A stretch of 64,000 bases of DNA from Prostheceraeus crozeri (Eukaryota > Platyhelminthes > Polycladida > Euryleptidae). The stretch lies in assembly GCA_907163375.1 (NCBI GenBank), contig CAJQUW010008706.1:558001-622000 (forward strand), given 5' to 3'. The notes below the pieces were generated by a model that made no database searches, was not told the DNA's origin, and worked only from the letters and a program-made list of their open reading frames with translations. Every line of letters begins with the position of its first letter. The stretch's first letter is position 1. Of this stretch, positions 54,201-60,029 are shown in pieces. The position numbers and the translations under genes were made by a program.

Positions 54201-55644
54201 GGGTAACAGAAGGATAGATTTCTGCGGTGAATGGTCAGCTGCGGTTACGGAGTTTTCTGTACGGTCGGTTGCGGTTAGAAATTGATCCAACCCGACCTCA
54301 GTGTTGTACACATTTGAATTTGCTATTGATATCTGACCGCTTTCTGTGGAGTGAATCTTCTAATTTCGAAGTGATACTTTGATATCCATTTTCGGTTCTC
54401 ATTATGTAATCGCAGTCATTATGTAAAATACAAATCTTTACGCTATGAACGTGGAACCATACTGTCCTTAAAGTTCACACCCTCAAAATAAGTGTTGTTT
54501 TCAAAACATTTATGACAACTATCAAACATATAGACGTGATAAGATTTTTTGTGGTTTTTTCCGAGATGACAGTCTGTTAGTGTTGTTGTCTACATTCATT
54601 ATCGTCCAGCATCTAGAGTTATCTTTCCATGTCTGCCGGCTACTATGAAATGGAGAATTGTTGATGTTGTTAATGATATCAACACGTTGTATCCTTTAGT
54701 CATGAAGCTATTTCGATAAAGATCATCTAATTAGAACAATTTTGTGCGCTGTGATTTAAATGCATGATTTTTGTGATTATCGACAGTTTCATTTTCTTAC
54801 AGCAATACTATACAGGTTGCCCTCGCGCATCGCACTATGCTAATTTCCCGATTTTAAAGAGAAATTTGATCTTAAATTCTCGAGTTTTCTAATTAGATTA
54901 TTTCAACTCAGTTTTAAACCCCTCAAAAGTTTTTGCACACCATCCATAAGTGATCAATTTAGCCCAATTTTTCCGCTTTCATTTAACTAAATCCTCTATT
55001 TACCCGGTAGTAATTACCATATACTCACTTTCCTATTTCAGTTAAGTCAGTTTAGTCATAAAACTCCGTCTTTCTGGAACAAGCTTCGATGTTATTGACT
55101 ATGGCATTTAATGATAAGCAGTCGTACAGAAAAAAACAATGTCATATGTCTATTTTATCTAGCAGAAAGGCAGCAGCAAGTCGTTAACAACATCTGTTCG
55201 GTTTATTTGAGAGACGGACAGGAACGTCAAACTGACATCAACATGAAAAATAAGAATTAGAATTGAATTAAAATGACTCACCTGCTCTGTATCTGAATGA
55301 AAGACAACGAATGCGGTGACGATAGTACAGGTGAGATCATTAACACCAGGTAACAAAGGGAATGGAATAAGAAAACGATCGGATAGAAGACTGACTAGCC
55401 AGGACATAAGATGCGGTGGATTATCATCAGCAGAGTCTTCTGGGAAGTGGCCTGGCCAGACAAGTCGATTCCTGTCCAGAAGCCGCGCAGGAGCAGTGTG
55501 AGTGTCCAAATCTGATACCAGTTCGGGAAACTCGCTCCGGTAAATGTCAGCGAAATGAGGTAGTCCTAGATCCCGAGACAGAATAAAGAGAAGACCGGCG
55601 AGACAATCCAACTGACGCCACTCTTCTTCGATCAATTTCTCGTC
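23893..55644 (-). CDS. APC1: APC1 (anaphase-promoting complex subunit 1), middle seven exons
   Basis: APC1 (ANAPC1) is the largest scaffold of the APC/C, the nuclear and cytoplasmic ubiquitin ligase that triggers anaphase and mitotic exit. Exons in order of transcription: 55644-55282, 47383-47080, 47020-46687, 27940-27851, 27794-27686, 25558-25091, 24259-23893. All have AG acceptors and GT donors and the phases join, giving about 678 residues. Landmarks match human APC1: LRVREAYRLLQSS, VALPVGR|G, FHNGVASAL, GLGLNGHL, LLYQGSAHRHMAEVLL, NVDVTSPGATLAL. The last two exons lie in the proteasome/cyclosome (PC) repeat toroid. N- and C-terminal exons were not found. The 18.7-kb intron (46686-27941) is full of mobile DNA and holds two small secreted-peptide ORFs. 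Confidence 0.95.
24260..25090 (-). other. APC1 intron
   Basis: 831-bp intron bounded by GTCAGT and TTTTACAG. I see no gene or repeat inside. Confidence 0.8.
25091..25558 (-). CDS. APC1: APC1 exon with Gly/Ser-rich insert
   Basis: 468 nt, phase 0. The acceptor is TTATCTTTCAG and the donor CAG|GTCAGT. The first half (IDASWILYTS...ERAGFLLGLGLNGHLNKLA...HEMVTMALLLGLCAGKRA) begins the PC repeats. After ILAIHYGPLLPP, human APC1 has only a few residues before its next repeat. Here about 45 Gly/Ser/Ala/Thr-rich residues are inserted before ELEMHRYVQ. The insert is in frame and inside an exon, so it is probably a flexible loop. Confidence 0.94.
25559..27685 (-). other. APC1 intron
   Basis: 2.1-kb AT-rich intron. 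A 74-codon minus frame at 25672-25896 has no recognisable domain. I see no transposon ends. Confidence 0.7.
27686..27794 (-). CDS. APC1: APC1 exon
   Basis: 109 nt. The acceptor is CTCTCATTCAG and the donor CCT|GTGAGT. It encodes NINVDLKKAETPTTFKYWPE, then FHNGVASALVYSPHAP. FHNGVA is invariant in the family. Confidence 0.95.
27851..27940 (-). CDS. APC1: APC1 exon
   Basis: 90 nt. The acceptor is ACTTTTTCAG and the donor AAG|GTAACC. It encodes RGLLTLHLHAGELP, then QGKVGPR, aligned with human RGMFTLFSYHPVP...LTGRAPPR. Both edge codons are split and complete correctly. Confidence 0.92.
28080..28480 (+). mobile_element. LINE reverse-transcriptase scrap
   Basis: FDWITNSRSQRR and then RQVTSGVPQGKRHRPTFLL match the RT motif block (W-I-x-x-F-L-x-x-R-x-Q ... 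V-x-S-G-V-P-Q-G-S-x-L-G-P-x-L-F) of CR1/Jockey-type LINEs. The rest is shifted among frames. It lies in the large APC1 intron, antisense to APC1. Confidence 0.6.
28481..30185. other. APC1 intron, no gene seen
   Basis: AT-rich intronic DNA. An 85-codon plus frame at 28697-28954 has no recognisable domain. Confidence 0.5.
30190..30310 (+). repeat. tRNA-derived SINE
   Basis: GGATAGCTGAGTTGGTCAAT has an A-box-like TAGCTGAGTTGG. GGTTAAGGGTTCCATCTCC about 45 bases on is a degenerate B box. The following AAGTACTACAGCTCTCACAAG resembles AAGTACTACAACGCTCCATAAG at 18637, so the two copies probably belong to one SINE family. Confidence 0.55.
30340..30900 (+). mobile_element. LINE 3' fragment: RNase H and C-terminal knuckle
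   Basis: A GC-rich island in AT-rich intron. SDIKSALMALHGAGSGWLDE resembles the second Asp region of LINE RNase H. EERVIMARLRTVHSLELGW, then ICRCGEVEEGVKHME, matches the usual LINE ending (L-A-R-L-R-T-G-H ... C-x-x-C-G-x-x-E-x-x-x-H). It is interrupted by frame changes around 30510-30600. Confidence 0.65.
30980..32600. other. APC1 intron, nothing firm
   Basis: A 60-codon minus frame (31102-31284, LDFLTVSPSELFTPKFVMEA) looks somewhat codon-like but has no identified family. The rest is AT-rich intron. Confidence 0.4.
32659..32856 (-). CDS. Small secreted peptide precursor, 65 aa
   Basis: The ORF opens MKYLTGILLVVVIIF, a textbook signal peptide (Lys, 12-residue hydrophobic core, small residues SSEA before a likely cleavage at A/G). 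The predicted mature part of about 41 residues begins GIVKRNINIERVDSL, contains one KR dibasic site and is acidic towards the end (DSNDK). There are no cysteines in it. A similar MKY-plus-hydrophobic ORF lies 355 bp upstream on the same strand (33212-33313), which suggests a duplicated family. Family unknown. It is an ORF prediction only; it lies in an APC1 intron, co-oriented. Confidence 0.5.
   Translation of the reverse strand: MKYLTGILLVVVIIFMNEHMSSEAGIVKRNINIERVDSLVQNINTVDETVADLPLVGGLSDSNDK
33020..33180. repeat. Short dispersed repeat with GTTCAACCATGG core
   Basis: GGTTCAACCATGG occurs at about 33109, and CCATGGTTCAACCATAACTC with CTAGATATATGAC at about 33150. A related TATATCTAGGAGTCCATAGTTCAAC lies at 34678-34702. 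The arrangement suggests a small inverted-repeat element, but the ends are not defined. Confidence 0.35.
33212..33313 (-). CDS. Small secreted peptide precursor, 33 aa
   Basis: MKYYSATFLIIAIILLQSNA is a strong signal-peptide-like start with cleavage expected after NA, leaving EQILGNVKLEQEN. The stop is TAA. The mature part is very short, so this may be a truncated paralogue of the 65-aa ORF at 32659-32856 or a first exon whose continuation I cannot see. It shares MKY and the general plan with that ORF but no clear mature-region identity. Confidence 0.4.
   Translation of the reverse strand: MKYYSATFLIIAIILLQSNAEQILGNVKLEQEN
33380..33580 (+). pseudogene. THAP-domain C-terminal half
   Basis: SRMCSLHFVESEEAV and then ILCIFPEAPSYLS match the second half of a THAP zinc finger, where C-S-L-H-F supplies the last Cys and His and a P-x-x-F-P/S-Y-L-S stretch follows. 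A possible acceptor, CTGAACAG, is at 33376-33383. The first half of the finger was not found. It is either a decayed THAP transposase or gene, or an isolated exon. Confidence 0.45.
33600..35395. other. APC1 intron, two unexplained Cys-containing frames
   Basis: Minus frames at 34251-33988 (LPRNCGNIGCKCYKTWS) and 35329-35042 (MKIAFKKMVESYCPKIF) are open for 87 and 95 codons. Neither has a recognised domain, nor a splice site I trust. No repeats are seen apart from a short motif at 34678. Confidence 0.35.
35404..35810 (+). repeat. Left terminal inverted repeat
   Basis: About 400 bp, nearly identical by eye to the reverse complement of 40964-41368 over its outer 350 bp. It contains TGACGTCA (a CRE palindrome, 35584) and several AGGTCA/TGACCT half-sites: AAGGTCAAAGTGAGGTCAAA near 35535 and GTGACCTCGAATGACCTTTC near 35596. 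It ends inward with the start-codon context of the RT gene. Confidence 0.93.
35802..37710. repeat. Inner inverted and direct repeats of a related TIR family
   Basis: The block at 35802-36092 recurs inverted at 37415-37710, and its inner half recurs directly at 37262-37410. Each has AAATTTGAGCTAAAAATAGC and a TGACGTCATCAAATGACC stretch. They are diverged relatives of the outer repeats. TAGGGTGGTTAAAAAAAAAC at 37066 looks like the end of a second, related element. The middle (36093-37060) has broken frames such as SGLLRVLYFEPSRTSR that I do not recognise. Confidence 0.75.
38097..40978 (-). pseudogene. Non-LTR-type reverse transcriptase with zinc knuckle and PD-(D/E)XK nuclease
   Basis: N-terminal part (40978-40154): the helical region typical of this RT group (LKHIPVNARQKVGRILS, LLMLPKCVLPS, LKLKHPRAPLP). 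RT (40093-39062): ACGPSGLRVQHL, VRPIAVGEVYCRLTAK, LLKVDMANAFNSV (motif A Asp), GVQQGDPLGPFLFALALHPL and the catalytic YWYLDDGIF, then LIVQPHKCELF. C-terminus (38786-38097): IPSPGLGL, a CSRCQ...DPFGQHALTC knuckle, and RPADILLPDWSLGRPGAIDL, a restriction-like nuclease with D...D-L-T. No N-terminal APE nuclease is seen. The frame changes about four times (near 40130, 39370, 39060 and 38830), so it is dead, though catalytic residues survive. Confidence 0.88.
40964..41368 (-). repeat. Right terminal inverted repeat
   Basis: Inverted partner of 35404-35810. It runs straight into the RT reading frame, so any promoter for the RT gene must lie in this repeat. The TGACGTCA site is at about 41182 and AGGTCA half-sites cluster at 41153-41245. 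Confidence 0.93.
41377..42265. other. APC1 intron, no gene seen
   Basis: AT-rich intron without recognisable features. Confidence 0.4.
42266..42404. mobile_element. Short hAT-like MITE, 139 bp
   Basis: It starts CAGGGATGAAAATGT and ends AAAATTCTCATCCAT (inverted match with small gaps), flanked by ATAATAAC / GTAATAAC (7 of 8). The interior holds GGGTCCC and GGGGCCCCC. Ends and duplication are imperfect. Confidence 0.5.
42425..42715 (+). repeat. Copy of a dispersed repeat (partner at 49.1-49.39 kb)
   Basis: Matches 49100-49389 over about 290 bp with scattered differences. Shared blocks include CCATTGGATTTACATG and AGGTGTACATCATTCT, ending in GACCGGAC / GCCGGAC. No coding function is evident. 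Confidence 0.7.
42720..45120. other. APC1 intron, no gene seen
   Basis: AT-rich, apart from a short GC-rich patch with GGGGGGAGGCGG at 43585-43640. Open frames there overlap on both strands and show no domain. Confidence 0.4.
45124..45395. repeat. Foldback element, arms about 110 bp
   Basis: Arms 45124-45233 and 45285-45395 are inverted copies: TTCGTTGAATTAAAATTCGT, TTAAAGCGAAAAGCATAT and ACAACCCGA. The loop side contains ATGAAGACAAGTGAATACC directly followed by CGAAACGTCGGGTTGT. That resembles the 3' half of a hammerhead-ribozyme core (C-GAAA-C-GUC), with ACAACCCGA/TCGGGTTGT able to pair. Confidence 0.85.
45430..46330. repeat. Tandem array, about 46-bp unit, 139-bp higher-order repeat
   Basis: Repeats of AATGAGTAACCCCGGCATGG followed by AAACGCC-type sequence. 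A 139-bp unit is clear where TATCAATGAGTAACCC starts at 45881, 46020 and 46159. Each 139-bp unit equals about three 46-bp subunits. It lies in the APC1 intron, 0.36 kb from the exon ending at 46687. Confidence 0.9.
46331..46686. other. APC1 intron, no gene seen
   Basis: Begins with the GTGAGG donor of the exon at 46687 (read on the minus strand). Nothing else is recognised. Confidence 0.5.
46687..47020 (-). CDS. APC1: APC1 exon
   Basis: 334 nt. The acceptor is GTCGCTTCAG and the donor CAG|GTGAGG. It encodes GIRPNVVRPLRD...LFPADLRVREAYRLLQSS...QLLAVSVRTVALPVGR. The end matches human LCQRTMALPVGRG. The split arginine codon (AG|A) is completed by the exon at 27940. Confidence 0.95.
47080..47383 (-). 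CDS. APC1: APC1 exon
   Basis: 304 nt. The acceptor is CTCTTTCCAG and the donor CAG|GTGAGA. The product LRQKETLCDRFFHLL...RMLAFLTHAGVDAAQL...LPGGLSLAFREA...LVGREDLARQAA matches human ...WMTNVGFTL...LPFGIALPIRDA...LIGRQDLSKQA. A serine-rich loop (SSPSSSSFLSLPDSCLSSSL) precedes it. Confidence 0.93.
47384..48600. other. APC1 intron, no gene seen
   Basis: AT-rich. Plus frame 48258-48551 (97 codons) has no recognised domain. Confidence 0.4.
48600..48770 (-). repeat. Possible tRNA-derived SINE, degraded
   Basis: The minus strand holds AGGTTATTAGTTCGAGCCTT, a fair B box (AGTTCGAGCC), followed by GTTAAAGGTTACCCCAAC and a GAAGGCTGCCTCACCCC tail. No good A box is visible. Confidence 0.35.
48771..49389. 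repeat. Inverted-repeat element, about 0.6 kb
   Basis: Bounded by GTCCGGCAG and CTGCCGGAC. The outer about 90 bp are inverted copies: GCAGAAACTCG, GAAAGTCT.ATTTTC, GTACATCAT and AGATTCGTRGTAGGCATA. The right 290 bp recur at 42425-42715. No clear target duplication. Probably a non-autonomous DNA element. Confidence 0.65.
49390..50125. other. APC1 intron; B-box-like motif
   Basis: GGCCGGCTCGAATCCTAG at about 49778 is a good tRNA-type B box, and GGTACCCTCTGAGGC precedes it; a SINE scrap is possible. No gene is seen. Confidence 0.35.
50128..52470 (+). mobile_element. RTE-like LINE, 5'-truncated, nearly intact
   Basis: Coding starts abruptly in the linker between endonuclease and RT, as expected for a 5'-truncated copy. 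It ends in a (TAAG)n tail at about 52453-52470, typical of RTE-type elements. Directly downstream lies a Penelope endonuclease fragment. It is sense-opposed to APC1 and sits in the 7.9-kb APC1 intron. Confidence 0.88.
50132..52345 (+). CDS. LINE reverse transcriptase with PHD-like finger
   Basis: 737 codons without a stop. Residues 1-230 are the charged linker (KAAYKKWQKSGCDGDRADYR, FTLEDVRAAIRSLKNRKAPG). The RT core at about 230-480 has WRKSLTVALYKGKGD, FAYRPGKSCNDALFIVR, FVDLQKAFDRVPR, GLHQGSALSPLLFILVMEE and the catalytic YADDLVLTG near residue 449. At about 504-553 lies a PHD/RING-like C4HC3 finger (CGVCGRGVGVNSVLCGQC, WCHKRC, FRCPTC), then the usual tail (YLGDFLACNGGSERAV, LLYGAESW, LRWFGHVKRR). 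One frame change near 52310 removes the expected end; the other frame reads TWLANVKDDLTRIGATEED. This is probably one of the younger insertions here. Confidence 0.9.
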   Translation: MRADIELKDCTRRKKTYAKRIKIWKLKNEEKRKEFEEALTRNMEGQEGEESGYSNLVTSITKAGEKVCGVTKGYRGRERETWWWNESVQQSIKDKKAAYKKWQKSGCDGDRADYRHKKREAKRCVAVAKRKSWESWSADLSTPEGRNKMFRVAAQMKKNKKDIEGTDYIRDESGSLHVKVDEVREVWKKHFERVSNEENETELEDTTPVEGPIEDFTLEDVRAAIRSLKNRKAPGPTRVSGDMYKLAGEPAVKVLHSIFNDIMKTGVCPQEWRKSLTVALYKGKGDPLQCTEYRGLRLLEHGMKIFEKMLDKRLRNMVCIGDTQFAYRPGKSCNDALFIVRRLQEKFLEKKKRLHRIFVDLQKAFDRVPRCTVAWALRRQGVPERLIDVVMSLYVGSKSQVNVAGGVSDEFGINVGLHQGSALSPLLFILVMEEATRDCMIGGVWELLYADDLVLTGESKTEVMERFGNWKERSEKCGMKVNIGKTKYMVSGKEPSEPIRGGRYPCGVCGRGVGVNSVLCGQCNKWCHKRCSGLRSICYVVDFRCPTCSRSPTVLSSAHEDDDESDDQEMDEVYDFCYLGDFLACNGGSERAVKARVASAWRKWKELASLLRNCHIPLKCRATVYSTCVRSVLLYGAESWNLTERLQHQLRACDRRMLRYMCGISLTDNISSSEVACRCGISPLEEVITEKRLRWFGHVKRRNGEGALGRVLDIVVEGARPRGRPKKGLGSQTSKMI
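52471..52887 (+). pseudogene. Penelope-like GIY-YIG endonuclease fragment
   Basis: ICKNCEVTYVGQTSRCLRKR is the GIY-YIG start (Y-V-G-Q-T...R), followed by the SEHIANIK helix and a Penelope-type tail (PEKRLLKENMWIKRM). It is open to the stop at 52885. The RT part is missing, replaced on the left by the LINE. A hammerhead-like motif lies 50 bases downstream. Confidence 0.75.
52936..52981 (+). ncRNA. Hammerhead-ribozyme-like motif of a Penelope element
   Basis: In order: GTGGAA (stem I), TTGATAA (core, consensus CTGATGA), AGCTATTTTCAATAAGC (stem II by GCT/AGC), GAAA (core), CCGGTC (minimal stem III and cleavage-type UC), TTCCAC (stem I, pairs fully with GTGGAA). Hammerheads with very short stem III are known in Penelope-like elements. 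Two core positions deviate from consensus, so it may be inactive. Confidence 0.55.
53000..55281. other. APC1 intron, no gene seen
   Basis: A run of TATA-rich simple sequence at 53035-53130. GCGGTTA-rich segments at 53615-53690 and 54180-54285 may be the ends of an old transposon but are in direct orientation. No coding region is recognised. Confidence 0.4.
55282..55644 (-). CDS. APC1: APC1 exon (first seen)
   Basis: 363 nt, phase 0 to phase 0. The acceptor is TGGTTTTCAG and the donor CAG|GTGAGT. It encodes DEKLIEEEWRQLDCLAGLLF through AFVVFHSDTEQ. It aligns with the human segment that starts YEEWKLDTL and includes the P-Y-P-Y-L-P-G-I block (here IPFPLLPGVND). Confidence 0.93.
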
Positions 55645-56090
55645 CTGAAAACCAGATTGCAGATTAACACTTCAACTATAAGCGTGGGGACAGAATTCTA
55701 CACAATCTAAAATTCTGTAAAAAGACAAATTATATCAGTTTGCTCCAGGATGGACATTAAGAACATGCATATGTACGTATGCATGCATATGTGCGAAAAG
55801 TATATGATTACATGATTACTTTTCAACTGAAAATGTGCAAAAATGAATTTTAATGAAAATAACAAGTTCTTAAAGTTGATAAAACGCTTCTTTCACATGC
55901 ATGTTTACCAATACCGGTACAGTTGGTATATGTACCATCGCACATGAGTGGATAACTAAATATTTATACTATACCGATATTTTTTTTCTTTGGCTCTTGT
56001 GATGAGACAAATTTGTACGGTTCCATTCCGTTGACATGCTAATGTATTTTCTATTGTATCTGATTTTTTTATTGGACACAAATCATCTAC
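55645..56090. other. APC1 intron, no gene seen
   Basis: AT-rich; CATGCATATGTACGTATGCATGCATATG-like alternating purine-pyrimidine sequence at about 55764-55793. Confidence 0.4.
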
Positions 56091-56094
56091 CTCA

Positions 56095-57010
56095 TTGTCG
56101 TCAATCAATAAATCGGATTTTATTACATTATTAAAACTTGCGGAAACCTCTGACAAAATTTTCTTTACAGGTTATTTTTATAAGCAACCCTCACGTCTAT
56201 CGATGGGTTATAATTTATCACATATTTTAGCACCTATCATTTACATGTTCTACATTGAAAGACAAATCTTATCCAATAACCCTTCAAGGTTTATTCTGTG
56301 GAAACGATATATTGATAACATTTTTTTTGTATCTCTTGATCATTTTCTTCCAGAGTTGAATAGTATAAATGATTGTACAAATTTTATAGTTGAGCATCCT
56401 ATTGATTACAAGATTCCGTTTTTAGATGCAATGAATTCCTTCACGAATAATTCCTGATTAAGTTCCTTTCACTCCAAATCCACACATAGTGTTCATCTTT
56501 TACCTTGGAATAGATTTGGACCATTTTCACGCAAAATTAATTTATTGAAAAATTAATGTCTCCGAGTTCATCGGAATTGTACCACCTGTTTTAATTGAGA
56601 GAGGCTTAAATTTTGTTAAACGCAAATTTATTTTAAACGGATATCCGAAACATCTTGTTAACAAGTATATTTCGAATTCGATTCCATCAATGCACAAAAA
56701 TAATAATAACAAACTGAATCAAACATATATTCGGATTCCTTTTATAAACGAAACGCAAACAAGAAAAGTTCGTTCTGAGTTACACGAAATTCCAATTTGA
56801 TTGCAAAAACTGTTTTCGTAAATCCACCATCTTTAAGAAGTCAGATAAAAAATAAATAATCAATTCCTTGTAAGTCTTGCCTTTGTATTAAAAGTCATAT
56901 TTGCTATTTGAAAAATGTTGTTTATAAGATCGCATGTAATAAATGAAATGATGGATTGCCTCCAACTTCCAATAATACAAAAGTAGAAATCTTACAACTC
57001 AATTTCACTT
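56095..57010 (+). pseudogene. Penelope-like RT fragment, decayed
   Basis: Residues FTGYFYKQPSRLSMGYNLSH match the motif around G-V-A-M-G-S-P-L-S-P, then WKRYIDNIFFV (catalytic Y-x-D-D changed to YIDN), and IPFLDAMNS. Further on other frames give ERLKFVKRKFILNGYPK-like and KNVVYKIACNK (start of the GIY-YIG domain). Many stops and shifts make it clearly old. The host intron is APC1. Confidence 0.75.
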
Positions 57011-57119
57011 ATGTTTAAGGCCTGGAATCAATGTAATGTATTGCAGCATGTAAAATGATATCTTGTCTAACATTCACCATAGTATTCAGTTTGCATCTCA
57101 TTTTTAAAATTTTCTGTGA

Positions 57120-57605
57120 TAGAATGCATGATTTTGCAAGGCCTTCTATGTCCACACGTTAATAAGTTCCACGAAGGCAGGTAATTCGAGCCTTCGGCTC
57201 TCGGTAATTATGTAATAGATAATGCATAGATTTGAGGTCATTATTGCTATAATGCATGATTTTCTAGGGCTTTCTATGTCCACAGGCTAATAATTTCCAC
57301 GAAGCAGGTAATTATTTTACTGGATGGAAATTTTTAACCTGGTGCAGACTTCTATGGAAAAAGTCATGCATTATAACAGATAATGCATAGATTTCTTCGG
57401 TCATTATTTGTCATAATAACCTCGGGTCTTCGGCTCTGGGTAATTGTAGCATCTAATGACCTCAAATCTACACTAGGTTAAAATTTCCATCCAGGAAAAT
57501 AATTACCTGCTTCGTGGAACTTATTATCCTGTGGACATAGCCTTAGAAAATCATGCATTATAGCAATAATGACCTCAAGTCTATGCATTATCTATTACAT
57601 AATGT
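57120..57605. repeat. Inverted-repeat MITE with duplicated arm
   Basis: The segment 57212-57350 recurs inverted at about 57465-57603: AATGCATGATTTTCTA, TATGTCCACAGG and TTCCACGAAGCAGGTAATTA. A third, direct partial copy lies at 57122-57200. Outer ends read GATAATGCATAGA. No coding sequence. Confidence 0.8.
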
Positions 57606-58050
57606 CAAAAATGTTTTCCTTCTTTTCTTATTGCTGTTATAGTTAGTTGCTGTTTTTATTGAATTGACAAAGAAGTAGTCGAAAGTTATTCAATACAATT
57701 TATTATTGACTTTGTGTTCGTTTTATAAATTAAGCAGTTAGGTCACCGGTGAAACCGAATTTATGATGAGATGAAATAAAAAACTACGTCTAACAAAATA
57801 ACACCGCGAATCCTGTTGCCATTGTGTTGTTATATATTGAACACATTTCTAGCATACAATCAGTGGGTCAATCATTTTTACATTCTTCGTAACTGCACTC
57901 GAAATGCAATGAACACTTAATAGCAGTTTTTCTAACGCTGCAGCTCATGACTTAGCATTCTTTCGAGTAATAGGCCTACTAATAGATTCACTGGTGCTAG
58001 CGCCTTATGCCTACTTGTAATCGTTGTGGAATGTCTGCCGGAACACCCAA
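57606..58050. other. No gene seen
   Basis: AT-rich spacer. Confidence 0.35.
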
Positions 58051-58054
58051 TATA

Positions 58055-58730
58055 CAGGATGAGCGAAAAGTACCTCCTTGATTTTGAAAGCTTGTAGCAC
58101 AGAGGTAAATAGACTTATTTTTTCACCCAAATGATCAAGAACTCATCGAAGTTTTATTACTACCTATTTTGATCTACCTTCATCGATTTCACAGCTTTAT
58201 AGTCAAAGTTTCCTTTGTGTTAAACTAAGCGGATATAATACATGACAAAAAATTATACAAGAGTTGAGCATTTCAAGTCTGGCAGATTTGAACCATTGTG
58301 CTATGGCATGGCTTCATTCCAAAGTCCTTTTTCAAATGATCTCGAATGGCAGAACATGGCATGTTCAGTTGATTGGAGGCAGAACGATGTGAAATTGAAG
58401 CATTAGCACTAAATAATTGTTCGATCATATCATCACTCTAATCGCACTATCTTTTAATTTCATTTTTTTGAAATTTCCATATGTTTGAAGACCTATATTT
58501 CAAAAACTATAAAAGCTATCGTCACAATGTTTTGCATGTGTATTATACTAGTGTAGTCAATATGCAAAATTGTGCGCCTATCTTTTAAATTCAAAACTAG
58601 TTCAATTTCATGAATAAAGCTTTTATGCATTTTGAAATATTAGGCGAGTAATTAGACTTGTGCGAGTATATCTATTTACCTTAACAGTACAAGCTTCCGG
58701 AATTTGAGAGGGACTTTCCGCTCACACAGC
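58055..58730. mobile_element. Possible TIR DNA element, about 0.68 kb
   Basis: The left end GAGCGAAAAGTACCTCC...AAAGCTTGTAG...GGTAAATAGAC matches the reversed right end GAGCGGAAAGTCCCTCT...GAAGCTTGTAC...GGTAAATAGAT (roughly 70%). TACAGGATGAGCG at the left recalls mariner-type ends. Exact boundaries are unclear. No transposase seen. Confidence 0.5.
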
Positions 58731-60029
58731 ACATGTACCTGACTTAACAGGAAGAAATGTTTGACGGCTTATTGGTTACACTTTAAGAGAGCGTGAATAC
58801 ATTGATAGCCGCTGGGACCAATAAGTTACTAAGCACCTGCAGTGTCCAACGGTGACCACTAACCCTGCATGTGTGTTATCCTACCATTTGATCTACATCA
58901 GCTATGCAATATTTTGTTTAAATGTTGTCCATGACTGTTGAGGACTTGTCTTTTTACCGTGATACTCGATTCCATCGTGAGAACCTGTCAACAGATGGAC
59001 GAACCAATATGCTTTGCACTTGTATGATGTCAAGATGCAAATTATAGCTTTTCATGCAGTGCGGCAGAATGCAGCGCAGCCGAACTCATTGTGGAAATCA
59101 TAATGATAGGCAGCTTTCGTCTACTGCCCCTAAGATCGTTATTATCTTGAAAAGACATTTAGGAGCTAATTTTTGAAGTAAAAAACGCTGTCCACCGCAG
59201 CATCATAACCGCAATGTATATATATGGTACCAAAAGCCTCGTCATTTCAAAGTGCGCCATTTGAGCATTAGGAGGTAGAATATCATTAGCTCCTAGGAAT
59301 GGAAATCCATTATATATACATACAGATAATTGTCATCTGCTGAAAGAATTTAAATCTAATCCCAAATGTATCCGGCTTGTTGCTCATATGTTGGATAAAC
59401 TTACACCTTACATTAGAAGGAAAACATAGTTCGTATATTGTCAAGAACAGGCCGGTATTATAAAGATTTTGACTGTTTTCAATAAACCAGACTCAAATAT
59501 CATAAAGTAGAGCAACTATGTATAACAGAGCACACCATTAGGTAACCAGCATGTTTTGAATGGCCTTTCTGACTCATTACTACTCCACAAATGCGGAGTT
59601 TCTGCAGTCAAAGTTGATAAGAAAAACTTCATGACATCTTAATTAAGTAGGTTCATTTGGCACCATCCATCCTTTTAGGTAATCGGAAATTCATGAAGCA
59701 ACCATTGATTGGATTTTTATCGAAGACATACAAAAGCAAGGAAAATAGCACAGCTAGGATATCACGAAATCCTGTATAGCCAAGTGATGCATTTTTTTCT
59801 AAGACATTCAATTAAAAACCAAAAAAAATGTCATTTGATCCCTCGCCGTCCTTCTAGTGCTACCAATGGATTTCTCCTTCAATTAATTTCAGATAGTTTG
59901 AATGTCAAATTTGTTTAAGACATGATGAGTTTTGCGTTGATGATCGAAAACAATTGAAAAAATTTCTTCTATTTCATTCCATTGAGTAAATTAGATAGGA
60001 AATTGGTGTTCTATCCGAAAGAAATATTT
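58731..60029. other. No gene seen
   Basis: AT-rich; a 69-codon plus frame at 59709-59918 has no recognised domain. Confidence 0.35.

Noticed and set aside
53608-54290. GCGGTTAACGGTCGC and GCGGTTACGGAG clusters
   Set aside because: They are in direct, not inverted, orientation and no flanking duplication is visible; possibly two unrelated scraps.
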